In this document: positions 1-11,541 of the stretch, in pieces
Layout of the letters: each line of letters opens with the position of its first letter
Numbering within the stretch: position 1 is the stretch's first letter
DNA from: Cylicocyclus nassatus
Taxonomy: Eukaryota; Nematoda; Chromadorea; Rhabditida; Strongylidae
Direction: 5' to 3'
DNA: 64,000 nucleotides
Assembly: GCA_958299035.1 (NCBI GenBank)
Contig: CATQJL010000112.1
Coordinates: 11,632,880 to 11,696,879 of the forward strand
Position numbers and translations under genes: made by a program
The notes under the pieces: model-generated
Seen by the model: only the letters and a program-made list of their open reading frames with translations
Told to the model about the DNA's origin: nothing
Database searches by the model: none

Positions 1-1579
1 GCGATGAGGTATTCTTCTATCCAAGAATGGTACTCCTGAAATAGTATTCCGTTGGGGAAAAACGGTGTTCAAGCGATTCAAATCACTTGAGCGACTCTTG
101 TGGATATTCCTCCACATTTCACATTTCAAAACATAGATTTGATGGTTTAATATGTAGACTGACCAGATTCAATTCGACACAACCACAGTATTTCTGAAAT
201 GCCTTTTTTATGTGGTGTTCCCAGTTCTGTCCAGCGCACCAGTAACCACCAGCGCCATGGGAGATTGGCAACAGCTGGAAAATGTCCGTCATCACCGAGT
301 CTTGAAGGAATGCAACTCACAGTGAGGAGAATATAAAACTTTGACATGGATATCACGTACAGCTTTTTAGAAGCATTTATATTGACATTTTTCGAAAGGA
401 TTTTGAATGTGGAATGTGACTAAAAAGTGCTGACTGCTCTATTGTCCAAAGTCGTATGGAGCTAGAGTACACCAATGTGTGGGCGAGTGGAATCGAATGA
501 GTCTATAAAATTAGGTTATCTAACAAAGTTTGTTACAAAAGTAATTTGTCGTTTCATATTGTCATTTCGTCAATAAGAAGATCGATTTCTATTCTTTTTT
601 TTTGCTGTTTGCTGATTTACATGATTTTTATGTCAACAACTTTTTGCGGGTTCGATAGGAAGGCTGAATGTATTCGTATACTTAACAATTTTGAAGAATG
701 TACAGACACTACACTACACGCACGCAAGTACTCAACTATCAGCATGCATTTTTTGACTCTAAATGTTTTGGAGAAAATAGTGCAAAGTTAATCAAGCAAC
801 AACCCATTTTGGTGATTTTTTTTCCATGTACAATGAATTTCGCTAGCAAGTCTCAGCCATAGAAGTATGGAAGAAATTTCAGGCTATATGAGTTGTGATA
901 CCATTGAAATTATTTCTCTTCCTTTAGAAAAACTGTTGATCATGGGGCTACAGTAAAACCCGTTGCTCATTACAGACTCAAATAAATGTCTTCAATACAC
1001 TGTCCACATAATCATACGCTATCAAATACTTGTCAGATTTGAACTTCAAAAGGCTGACAATTTCTTTCGAAGAGCCGCTCAGCATATATTGAGAGCAGCT
1101 TTATAATCTGACCGGGTAAGAATGGTGTCATGAACTCATATCAAGCACGTATACACCGCTCTCAAAAGGCCACTTACACAATCTTTGCTTATGAGACGCG
1201 TTTTGTAAGTCGCACAGGCCAGAGCGAACAGGGAGTAGCTTTCCGAAAGTGTTTTGAAGCTAGAGAACCAGAAAACCCAAGAGTCGATTTCTGTGCTGTG
1301 CTTTCTGTCAATTCCGATAATATATGCACGTGGTATTCAAACGGCGCTATGGTTTAGTAGATTCTTGAAGTTTAAATGAGAAGCAGATCTTTGTCTGAAT
1401 CAAATCACAATTGGTAAAAAACAACAAGGAAGAAAGCAGAAAGTTACCATTAGTCTACTGAGTGAAACAGATAGCAGTTGGCCGCTTGTGCGGCTTCGTG
1501 CACCGTTGCACCAACTACTGTTATCGCGCCCCAGCCCGTGCACGATGACGGGAATAAGACCCTTCATTATTGTGCAGAA
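1..1579. other. No feature recognised
   Basis: AT-rich DNA with short unrelated ORFs. I see no gene, RNA or clear repeat in it. Confidence 0.5.
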
Positions 1580-2061
1580 AACGTGAAATAAAAAACATTT
1601 TTCAGACTTTTCAAAATAAAAATCAGGTTGAACCGAAAGTTCTCTCGCACCATTTTCAGAAAATCGTAACTTCTTTCTTTTACGATAATATACGACAAAA
1701 TATAATTAATTAGAGCAAAGTGTATACTTTCCAAGGGCGCCATAACTGCTATCCAATAAGCTTTGAATGCAGAGACAAAATTGGAAAAAGGAAATAACTT
1801 CAATTTCGGAATTTTGAGGCAAGCCCGTTAAAATTCCAAAACTGTTCCATAAATTCCAAAACAGCAAGTATCCTAGGTTTTTTGTTCCCCTCTTTCTAGT
1901 TGAGTAAAATTCGCGCTAATCTAGCTCTTTCAAAAAAGTTATGGTTTTCGAGAAGTAATGCCAAAAAACAGCTCCTTAACACTTCACGACACGTACGACC
2001 CACCGGTGGGTCGTACGTGTTCTGCCATTTCGGAGTAAATGACCCACCGGTGGGTCGTCGT
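1580..2061. repeat. Dispersed repeat, inverted relative to 5757-6235, with a perfect palindrome at one end
   Basis: The reverse complement of about 1580-1975 aligns by eye with 5850-6235: shared blocks include GGGCTTGCC, AATTTTGTCTCTGCA/AATTTTATCTCTGCA and GATTTTCTGAAAA. At the 3' side lies a perfect 32-base palindrome at 1989-2020 centred on CCCACCGGTGGG, with a second GACCCACCGGTGGGTC at 2040-2055. The copy at 5.8 kb has CCCACAGGTGGGTCGTAA at the matching side. Confidence 0.6.
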
Positions 2062-2940
2062 AAGAATCCTGAAGCTCTAGCTTTGCCTGTTCACTATGGA
2101 ATTCTACGGAGTCTGGAACATAACTGGGAACACCTAGGCAGCTCCAGCCAGAATGGTCCGGGCTCGGGGTACTGTAATGCAATGTTACGGTAGGTATAAC
2201 GTAGATAGATACAAGGCACAGACATTAGCTCATTTCTTCGCAGAATGATGCTGGTGGAAGATCAAGTGTACATGCACGAGTGGGGCGGGCAAGAGGCTGA
2301 CGTTAACCCACCGAAAAAATTATCGATCATATTGATTTCAGTGACTTTTTGCATTGTTTATCCCAGAAAGTCACTATGTAACATTCAACGATTTCTTGTT
2401 TACCATTTGGCCCCAGATCCGTGGAACACGGTAAGTGAGGAGACAGCAGACGGAGAAAAATTATGATGAAATACACTAATCTTCTACTTTGTATTGCTGC
2501 CAATGCATGCGTTTTGGAATACTGCCAATCATAACAAGCGACCGAAGCATGTTTTCGTAAAAGGGTCACACCATTTCGAAATTCAATTCTGAGCGTTAAG
2601 AGTTGCAGTGACTTTGAGATCGGGTCTCCAGTGTCCGGGTGTTGTACAAACTGTTTTTTTTTTCATGTGCTATCCCAGAATGTGTTGGTCAAATATATTG
2701 TGGTCCTACTTGCTCTTGGAATGATGCCAAACTGCATAACAACATAATTCAGCTAAATTTGTGTATGTTTTCGTAAGACTCTTGGCAAAAAGTACTCCGA
2801 AAACGTTCAGCTGGAAAAATCTTTCTTCTGATATCAGACAGGAGAGCGCGGAGTAACTTCTTGCTGGTGCTTTCGGAAACATTTATTCTTGACCAGCCTT
2901 GCTTCTGCTTGTGTGACTAGGTCCCGCTGGTGCTTTCGAA
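2062..2940. other. No feature recognised
   Basis: Gene-free DNA with short ORFs only. Two GTGACTTT-containing blocks about 290 bp apart (2340 and 2610) may be old repeat copies, but I could not align them well. Confidence 0.4.
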
Positions 2941-3215
2941 TAGATGTCGGTGTGTAAGCGGCACGTAGGGCAAACTGATCGTTCAGGGAAGCAGAATGTA
3001 CCTTTGGGGCAGTTCATATGATTAAACCTCAAGTGACGTAGGCAATTTGATATTACGTTGCAAGTCGATTGATTTCGAATAGAATTTGTATGTAAGCGGC
3101 ACGTAGGGCAACTTGATCGGGCAGGAAAATATATAGATTTCTGTACGTTTGAGGCAGTTCTTATAATTGACGGTCCTCAGGTAGAACGTAGGGCAATTGG
3201 AGGATCGTTCAAAAA
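2941..3215. repeat. Tandem repeat of about 140 bp (two full units and a partial)
   Basis: TGTAAGCGGCACGTAGGGCAA occurs near 2952 and 3092, each followed by similar TGATCG and GAGGCAGTTC/GGGGCAGTTC text. A third degenerate unit, AGAACGTAGGGCAATTGG, lies near 3184. Unit length is about 140 bp. Confidence 0.65.
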
Positions 3216-3838
3216 AAGTTGATTACATCTGCTTAGACCGCTAAATATAGTGACAGAATAGCGCAAGAGAATTCAATACTTATGGTTTTTAAGGATGGGG
3301 TCTTTTTTCTTTGTAAAATTTCATGTTTTATAATTTGACGAAATCCTAACTTGAAGAATTTTTTGACAAGTCTAAAGAGAACTGATTTTGTTGCCGTCAA
3401 AACTGACTGAAAGAAAAGCTATGTTCATTGCGGTATACATCTTTGTTATGAATGTTACTTTTGAAACGATGTGTATTCTATTAATTTTCTAACAATCCAT
3501 GAAACTTGTAAAGAAAAATACGACAAAGCATATTTTTCGAGAAAGTAGGAGGGTGAAATCTTTTCATTATCCGAATGAGTCTCCGTGAGAGGAAATGGAG
3601 GGGGGGGGGTTGCAGGAAAAGCGTGGTAATTGAATTTTTCCTTAATATTGCGAAAAAAGTTTTCCTTAATCTCGTATGGTTATGGCAGGGCTTTCGAAAA
3701 ATGCTGGATGATTTGTGGAATTTATTGCTCCTTGAGCGGTTCTCCTTTTGAAATGCTTCTTCACAAAATGTTTGCAGAAAGGAGTAGGAAATTTATGTGG
3801 AGATATTTTTAGTCACGATTAAACCTAATCTTGTATCT
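3216..3838. other. No feature recognised
   Basis: AT-rich flank of the hAT-like element. One G-run lies at 3601-3609. No supported gene. Confidence 0.4.
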
Positions 3839-4089
3839 GTCCCGACCAGGGTCAAGCGTGTGATGCGACTGTCGCAATGGGGGGGGGGGGTCGTAAAGGG
3901 GGCCTACGGTGAGGGGGGGGGGGTCGTAAGAGGGGTAGTTTGGATAAAACGGTACGATTGAAAGTAAATCAAATAGCAAGTAATTATTACATGTTCTTAA
4001 TAATAAATCCATGGAATGCCGTGTACCAATGTATCAACTAAAAATGAGTGAACAGTAATTTGAAAACATTTGCAAGCGTAGAAGTTCGC

Positions 4090-4330
4090 TTCATTTGCTG
4101 CATTTTGAAAGTATATGACTTAGTTCTTTTTTTATGGGAATCGCTATTTCTCCCGCAAAATAATGTCTCAAACGGGGATCGAACTCTGCTGGCATGACTA
4201 AAATCCAAAAAATAAACACTTTCAGAAGCTCAAATGCTCTAAAGGCATGTACGTGTGATAAAGATGTTGGATGTACCGATTGGTGTAGACATCCTGCTTT
4301 CGAAGACTCACTGAAGACTCGACAAAAGCG
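4090..4330 (-). repeat. tRNA-derived SINE-like repeat, copy 1
   Basis: On the minus strand, a B-box-like GAGTTCGATCCCCG (plus 4172-4185) is preceded by about 100 bp and an A-box-like region with CACCAATCGGT (near 4271-4281). Copy 2 at 4825-5150 has the same order and similar text. The boxes are too far apart for a normal tRNA gene. Confidence 0.45.
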
Positions 4331-4824
4331 CACATGTAGATTAACGATGACAATCAATAATTCGTAAATCTTTTTGTAATGCAATTTATGCGGCCCTTAC
4401 AATTTATATGTACTTTAGATAAGCCCTGCTACTGCTGTGCGAAATCTGGTGTTATTTTATAAACTGAGGATTTTCTTATGATTTTATGTATGGTAGCAAA
4501 AAATGAGAAAAGGGGGGTCGTATCTGCGCCTGATCTAAATTTCTCCGGAGCTATTGAAGCTTGTTAGCTGCAAACTTGCTGTAATAGAGGCCATCCCTTT
4601 AGTTTTTATCGTAAGAATTTCAGGCTGTTTTATAACTTCTCTGGTAAGTTACTTTAAGCTCAAAAATCCCAGTTTTCGCTTTCTAGGATCGCATCTAAAT
4701 TTGCGAGAGCCTGATCTAAATTTTTTCGAGCTCACTGCTCCTCAAGGGCTGAAACTTTTTCTATGAATAGTCTAGGCACTATGCTACAGAACCTGTTCTT
4801 TGCAGCCTCTCAGTCTTTTCCTGG

Positions 4825-5150
4825 CCTTAGTTACGAATTTTCAAACTACCGTGCTCATGCATGTTTTTGACGTCGGTCTGGACGGCGCTAAAGCGGTTTT
4901 TTTTTTCGCGGGAAAAACTGTGGAAGAGGTAAGAACTAAGCTTCTTTGTCGAAAACATCTTTTGTAGTTCAAGAATGTCATTTTGTTCTCCGTGTAAAAA
5001 GTTGTGTCGCATACGGGAATCGAATTTGCTGGCCTGAAGTATGCCTGAAAATTTTGAAAAAATGTAGAATCTCAATAATTGAAGGTGTGTATATGTGCTA
5101 GAGATGCTGGGCGCACCCATTGGCCTAGAAATTCTGCTTCCGAAACCTCT
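4825..5150 (-). repeat. tRNA-derived SINE-like repeat, copy 2
   Basis: On the minus strand TAGGCCAATGGGT (near 5115-5127) resembles an A box, and AAATTCGATTCCCG (near 5012-5025) a B box. The match to copy 1 includes the stretch reading CTGCTT(C/T)CGAA on the plus strand. Family assignment is uncertain. Confidence 0.45.
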
Positions 5151-5756
5151 GAAGTTCTCACACAGGTGTTTTTTGAGATTGACATTCGTTTATGCAGGTT
5201 ACCGCGAGAAATGTGGGCAGGGGAGGTAAGGGGGAAAGATGGGGGAGGGGAAGGGGGGGGGAGGGGGGGGGGGGTCGTACGGATGGGTACTTTCAAGGGG
5301 GGGGGGGGGTCGTAAATGAGGGTGCAGGATCGCATCAACACGCTTGACCCTGGTCCCGACCCACTTGCTAGCGACCCTTAGGCTCGCTAGTCGGACCTTA
5401 CAGGTTTATAGGTAGGTTTTGTAGCATGCTGATTACGAATATGATAGCCTCAAGTTCTAATATCAACTTCTTATCAGTTCCTTGATTTTTACGAATATTC
5501 TACCGTACTGCTATCGTAGCTCCACTGCGGACAGTAACTACAATCGTGAACACACGTGAAATATCCCCAGAACACAATTTTCATGAAAAATTCATGTTGT
5601 TGGTTTCGTACAGAATGACTACCGTAACCTTGCCGTATAATGTCAAAAACAAAAATAAATCATTTTTTGATAATCAACTTCGTTTACCCCTCTGGTAATA
5701 TCCTCGGAGACATGTTTTGAACTTTTCTCAAGGAGACTACCATTTCGGACAGTACG

Positions 5757-6235
5757 GCCCACAGGTGGGTCGTAAGTTTAACAAAGCAAAAAAGACTCTG
5801 GTCCGAAACGGCAGTAATCGAGAAAGTGGCCTTGTCGTGAATGTGCTAGGAAAGTTGATTTTCTGACATTTCTTTTCAAGAATTACAACTTTTCGAAAAA
5901 GCCTCAATCAGCGCATTTTGCTCAACTAAAAAGAGGGGTCAAATAGTCCAGTACTGCCTGTTTTGGATTTTATGACATACTTTTGGAGTTTTTAAAGGGC
6001 TTGCCCAAAATTCTGAAATTAAATATATTTCCTTCTCCCAATTTTATCTCTGCAATCACAGCTTAGTAAAAAGCAATCAGGTGGCCTTAAAAGTACACGC
6101 TCTGCTCTTCCTAACATCTTTTTTTGTCGTGCAAAATTTCCGTAAGACAGAGAAATCATCGATTTTCTGAAAAATATGCGATAAACTTTTGGTCCAACCT
6201 AATATATGCAATTTTTCTATTTCATACTCCACATA
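5757..6235. repeat. Second copy of the 1580-2061 repeat, opposite orientation
   Basis: See the first copy for the shared blocks. This copy is more diverged and has lost the perfect palindrome. No coding frame is preserved. Confidence 0.55.
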
Positions 6236-6759
6236 AATCTAATTAAAAATCAAAATTGTTTTTTTGGAGCCCATTTTAGATTACCTCTATGTTGCTGAAG
6301 TAAGTGATGAATGCTGATATAAAAACTGCGGTCCTAACTTTGGAAAGTTTCAATCAATGGTTACGTCTTCAATGGAGGATCATCATCGGAATCTAATGCA
6401 CTTGCAGTACATTTCACTCAAAGTCGATTTTGATTGTTAGAGTGTCAATATTGCCATCTATGTGACGATAGGCGTCCATGGGTACACGAATTATTAACAT
6501 CTGAATAATCCATAAATATCCCTTACGGCAGCGATCATCAGATGGCCACATGCACGTTGCTATTTTGAAAATGAGGGAACTTCTCCACCAAACTCGATGT
6601 ATTTGAAATTTTCGCATTAATTTCTCATGATACCACGACGGAGCAAGTTTCCTCCCTTGTAAAGTGCTAACTAAACAAAAATTAGTTGTTTGAAATTACT
6701 TGAGGTGCTGAAATTTTTTTCAAATTCGCAGAAGTGAAGTCCAGCAGCGATAATATGTA
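6236..6759. other. No feature recognised
   Basis: AT-rich flank of the mariner-like remnant. One 67-codon minus ORF (6414-6617) has no recognisable motif. Confidence 0.4.
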
Positions 6760-7658
6760 TTAGGTTGTCCCAAAAGTTTTGTCCGTTTTTTCAATTTTTT
6801 TTTTACACTACTATAAAACCAGGCACAATAAAGAGCTGAATGAGTTTCAACATGCATTCGATGCAGTTTTTCTTTCTCTTTCCTATGTATACATTTTCGA
6901 TTCATATCTTGTGTGCTTTTTTTGATAATTGCCAAGATTCTCCACCCGTCAATTTTATCTGCTCAAAGTTTGGCTATTTTTCAAAAATTTCATTCCAAAG
7001 TTCCGGGGAAGTTTGAGTATGGGTCAAGTAGAGCAATTCTCGGACTGCAAGGTAATATTTTTATATTCTTCTAGTCTGCTGTTTTTAGCTTTAAAAAATT
7101 ATTTTTTCGGAGGTCTCGATTTGGCAAAGTCATGAAACAGCAACTGCAGCAAATGTACGAAAGCTTTTGCAATTTCTCCGAATTGAAACATGATTCCTAC
7201 TAAACATTGTTTATGCAACATAACCAAGTCTAATTTGCTTTGAAAAAGCAGCTTTTTGGAATTTTCGGTACTTTTACGTGGCAAACATAATCAAAAAGGC
7301 CCGGTTTTTATTGAATGAAAAATTATAACGGACTTGATAAAACGTGGCTCTGTAATCCAAAATAAGCACTATGTAGTCAAAGATTTGCTCTACGATTTGC
7401 TCTACAATTATTAGTGCTTTTTGAAATTAGCAGAAGAAAAATTTTTAAAAATCCAGGAAATATGTGGCGTTACTGCTGAGCTGCTCAAAAAGCCATGGCG
7501 ATAACATCGCAAAAACAGAGTAGATCAGAGAGCAAATAGAGCTGTAAGCAAGAGAATAAAATTCTGAACCAAACGGTACCTAAGCCATCCACGCATTTGT
7601 GTTCTATGAGTTTTAGTGAGCGATAAAAAGAACGGACAAAACTTTCGGGATAACCTTA
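6760..7658. mobile_element. Mariner-like element remnant (899 bp)
   Basis: The ends are inverted: TTAGGTTGTCCCAAAAGTTT at 6760 and the reverse of TAAGGTTATCCCGAAAGTTT at 7658, both followed by TGTCCGTT. TA dinucleotides at 6758-6759 and 7659-7660 fit the mariner target. The inside is shorter than a full mariner and has no transposase ORF that I recognise, so it is a decayed or non-autonomous copy. Confidence 0.8.
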
Positions 7659-7660
7659 TA

Positions 7661-8647
7661 ATTCAACCAGAACCGATCAGATTTAAGGGTTTTCAACCTG
7701 ATCCAATGGTCAAGTGATTTTGTGCAAAATCTACACATATATAAAACCTAAAGTTTGTGATTAAGTATGCTCGCAAGTATGCTTCGAATAGAAATCTTTG
7801 TGGGTGAACCGACTGAGCTGAAACTTCGCACGCATATGTTTCCACAAATGCTTTTTATAGACTTTTTGTGGCGATTAGCTATGCCCTGCATTGATTTATT
7901 GATTTTTGCCGCTTTGAGAATGAACTTCTATCAAGCCAACAAATCGTTTGTACTCAATCAAACAGTGTACCATTGTAGTTCTCTACCAAGGAAGCCATTG
8001 TAGTTCTCTACCAGGGAAGCTCGGTGAAGAGAAACGCTATTTGTGTACCTAGGCTCTCTTCGACTCGTTTTCCAGATAAACCGTGCGTTGCGGTGCAGTC
8101 ACACCATAAATGGAACGCAAAATCTATCATCTGTCTTTTTATCCAGCGAAACAGAAGATTCTTCAACGCTGCAGGTGAAGATTCCCGATTAGAGAAAGTA
8201 TAGATTTTTGAGTAATACACAGGTTTCGGAGTTGTGCTGCCATCTGTTTCTGCCTTTTTCATAGCTTTCTTGCTCCCTGATACAATAACACTCATAAAAG
8301 TGCGCCCGCGCCCTCATATGTGTAACGTTGCTAGTCGCATACATGAAACTGCATAGACAGTTGTAGGAATATGTTGTACCAAATACGGCCCCAAATTCAA
8401 TCAGACAAAAACCTAGAGTATTAGCCGGGCAAAACCTGGTACACCAGCTGGTTGACTATGAAACTGTTTCGTCAACTCGTAAGTTTCATTTATTGAAAGT
8501 ATCTTCTTAGTGGCAGTCAAAATTGAGCTCCGCAAATTAGTTTTCCGTGCAAACTTCAAATTGTTTTTTGAAAATACAGCGCGAGATACAAAAATGCGTA
8601 CGTGTTCCACATCATGGTTTTTTTTTCGAAAAGCTCACTCAAGGATA
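7661..8647. other. No gene recognised
   Basis: Includes a short direct duplication, GTAGTTCTCTACCA(A/G)GGAAGC, at about 7974-8021. A 95-codon minus ORF (8008-8295) lacks support. Confidence 0.4.
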
Positions 8648-8649
8648 TA

Positions 8650-8866
8650 CAGGGCTTATCAACTGTAGTGTCGTGTGCACCAACTGGGCCGCCTCGCTTA
8701 GACTCTGCGCCTCTTTCGCGAACATGCTTTCTGATCACTTTCTTACCGCGAGCATGGAAAAAATGGAGCCTCAATTGATTATAAATGATTGAAGAGCATG
8801 TGAGGAAGAGGTAGAGTCTCGGAGCGGAAATACTGTTCCATCCGATACTGCAATTGATAAGCCCTG
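8650..8866. mobile_element. TA-flanked MITE 1 (217 bp)
   Basis: Ends CAGGGCTTATCAACTG and CAATTGATAAGCCCTG are inverted, flanked by TA at 8648-8649 and 8867-8868. The inside carries a decayed GGCCGCCTCGCTTAGACTCT block related to the arm of the next element. Confidence 0.8.
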
Positions 8867-8868
8867 TA

Positions 8869-9074
8869 CAGGGGCTTTCAACCTGAGTGTCACGATCGAC
8901 GTGGCTCACTCCCTCGCGAGCCGCCTCGCTTGGGTCTTTCACGTGGTACAACACCGCATCCGCTAAGGCGTTTGCGGTATCGGATGCGCTATTTTACCAC
9001 ATGAGAGACCCAAGCGAGGCGGCTCGCGAGGGAGTGAGCCACGTCGATCGTGACACTCAGGTTGAAAGCCCCTG
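8869..9074. mobile_element. TA-flanked hairpin MITE 2 (206 bp)
   Basis: A near-perfect hairpin with arms of about 95 bp starting CAGGGGCTTTCAACCTGAGT, and a loop of about 15 bases near 8970. TA lies on both sides (8867-8868, shared with MITE 1, and 9075-9076). ORFs across it are by-products of the arms. Confidence 0.9.
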
Positions 9075-9439
9075 TAACTTCTTAAGTTCGCTCGCCCAAA
9101 ACAGCACAGGCGTACAGCGAACATATCGATAGGATATAGCACCAACCAATTCTTTTATTTAAATGACCGCAATCCAGTCAGGTTTCATTGGTATATACTA
9201 CTAATCTACTATCAATAAATTTCTCACGACTCAATATCTTTGCGACTGATATCATATGTGAAAGCAATTCCAATTTCGTCTATTCTTCAAACAATTCCAT
9301 TAATTTAGGATAGCTGTATATCATGTAAAGTTGTGCTGCCTTCTACAGTCCATGTCAACCATGTGCTTCCTTTTCCGTACATCCGCATCGCGTGGCATTG
9401 CACAGCGATGGCCGATCGATCTACTGCCCGCAAACGCGG

Positions 9440-9765
9440 CACATAGCACTAGCGTTTGCGCTTGAGCTGGTCGGAAAGGGAACACATGATACAGACTGTA
9501 TCGTCCATTCGTTGACCGTACGGACTGCCGACCGCGTGGCGACTGCGACGCGTGCCTTCTAAACTTGCGAAAAAGTGACAAGTTGGACCGTGGCTTAGGA
9601 TGAGAAGAATTCTTTGTTTCTTTTCTACATTACAAAGATGAAAAGAATCCTCTGTTTTCTTTCTACTCATCTTTTCTACGAAAACATCATGCACGTGCAG
9701 CGGTCGCCGCGCGGTCAGCAGTCGTTACGGTCAACGAATAAACGATACATCCTGACAATTCAAAT
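9440..9765. repeat. Inverted repeat with imperfect arms
   Basis: Left arm text TCGTTGACCGTACGGACTGC (9509-9528) and its neighbours up to GGCGACTGC recur inverted at about 9698-9745 (GCGGTCGCCGCGCGGTCAGC, TTACGGTCAACGAATAA). Between them AAGAATTCTTTGTTTC and AAGAATCCTCTGTTTTC form a direct repeat. Likely a decayed MITE. Confidence 0.55.
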
Positions 9766-10005
9766 GAGGAAAATAAAGGGAAGAACCCAAATTAAAGCAT
9801 TGGTTCCCTCATTTTTTGGGCCACGAGTACAATCAAAAAGTCTTTTATAATCACCGCTCTCATTTACGACTGAATGAACATTCAGAGATGCTTAGAGATA
9901 GTAAGACTTTCAGTCACTTCTTTTTTCTCTGTACGAATTCGCTGCAATTAGAGATGCAGAGAGGAGGTCGTCTTTAATATGAATTTTTTTGTGATTTGTG
10001 TGCTG

Positions 10006-10080
10006 ACTTTACCACTCTTATGGTAAAGTCTAGGGTGTGATGGCTGACCATCACACCCTAGACTTTACCAGTCTTATGGA
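10006..10080. repeat. Perfect short hairpin
   Basis: 23-base arms at 10021-10043 and 10048-10070 (outer TGGTAAAGTCTAGGGTGTGA) pair perfectly around a CTGA loop. A third copy of GACTTTACCA directly upstream could form an alternative stem. No T-run follows, so it is not a bacterial-type terminator; probably a MITE relic. Confidence 0.7.
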
Positions 10081-11532
10081 CAGCCGGTAGTTGGAGTTTA
10101 GTGGCTCCTGTGTGTTACAGTACACATAAGCTTATACTAGCTTTATTGAGACATTAACATACCCTTCGGGTAGTGGTAGAATGCTGGTCCTAATAGGCGG
10201 AGCAAAGTAAGGTAATACATATCAATACAAAGATATGACTCGAGGTTGCGAGTTGGTGGCCTCAAGCTACATAGGATTCCAAACTTGGGAGGAATAAGGT
10301 TGCGAGAGGTGCCGATATTATCGGCACTATTTGACAAGCTGAAGTAATGTTTTCAATTATTTCAGCTCAGACTCTTGTCATTGAACACAGCGGTGCAACA
10401 GATGGTTATTTCCATATCGTATTCAGTTTTCTAGCCCCTACGCCATTTCAAATCTAAGGGGTCTCGCAATGATTCAGCAATGTCATGAGGAACTTATAGT
10501 AAGTTTCAACTCAGTTTAGGCGGAAATTGGACTGGCGGGAGTCCGCTTCGCAACGATTCGCGCCGCTTTGCAGTCTGCGTCTCTTCATTCTAATCTATCT
10601 CGCTGAGTCAGTGGCGATGCGGACGCACTGGATTATAGAGTGCAGAAGGCACTTTTCCCCTACCGTAGCCAAAATTAGGCGTAAAACTAATGTTGACTGC
10701 AGAAACATGCAGCTTCACGCTATTGATGCACGCGGTAGTATTTGAGGCATGTAATCGCTCCAAAATCTTGTAATGAGGTGATAAAATAGTAGTATAACTG
10801 TCCAGGAACTTCAAATAAACATTGCACGACATTGTTTCCGCATCACTCGTCAGTCCTGGGGCAAGATGATTTGAAAAGACCATGTATTGTAAGTGAGCAG
10901 ATCGACACTTCTATATTGTACAGCAATTTTATGTGCTATGCACGGTGTGCTTCAAGACCAGCTGGACTGTTTGTGTCAGTAATCGCAGATTTCATTCTTT
11001 GAATCTTTATTGCATGCTTTTCTTTCCTGAACAGGCTCAAAAGATATTGAGCCCACGTTCCATCTCTTTTAAATTGAAATTTGTTTCTTATTACGCACCG
11101 CTGCCGTCTATGATCTCATACGATCTTCTTACGACATGATGATACTCTTCTTTACTCTTCACTGAAGTTTTTATTTACTCTTAATCTTTAGCCAACAGAG
11201 AAATAGTCAGGTATGATCGGCTTCACTTGTGTGGAGGCGGTTGCGGAATTTCACTGATTAAAAGGATGAACTTGAGAGAGTATCAAAACAATGCTGCAAC
11301 GAGCAGGTTTAAGAAGTTCAACTTTGTTCAAGCGAAAGTCCGCAACCCGCCTCCGCATAAGCTAGGAGCCAATGATATGATTTGAGACCCGAAAACGACA
11401 AGAGTGGCACTAAGTACAGCGCAAACCGTAGCACTTCCGCTTACATGTTCCCTGCTAGGTTTGGTGCAAAGTAGTACATCTGAAAAGTCGACTCAAAGTC
11501 GTCTATTGTGGGCGAAGAAAAAAAGAGACTGG
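10081..11532. other. No gene recognised; one dispersed repeat
   Basis: A block at about 10614-10712 (GCGGACGCACTGGATTATAG, then GTGCAGAAGGCACTTTTC and TTGACTGCAGAAACAT) recurs inverted at about 14757-14860. The rest shows no gene or structure. Confidence 0.45.
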
Positions 11533-11541
11533 TATTATCAC

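Larger units (their letters stand above)
3847..5352. mobile_element. Non-autonomous hAT-like element, CAGGGTCAAGC family (1.5 kb)
   Basis: Terminal inverted repeats begin CAGGGTCAAGCGTGT and are flanked on both sides by the perfect 8-bp duplication GTCCCGAC (3839-3846 and 5353-5360). An 8-bp duplication and CAG-starting ends are typical of hAT transposons. Both ends carry long G-runs followed by GGTCGTA, on the same strand. No transposase ORF is present. Two tRNA-promoter-like repeats lie inside. Confidence 0.85.

Noticed and set aside
8556..9132. ORFs on both strands sharing the text SEAAREGVSHVDRDTQVESPC
   Set aside because: The shared text is coded by the two arms of MITE 2, which are inverted copies, so it is not a protein family.
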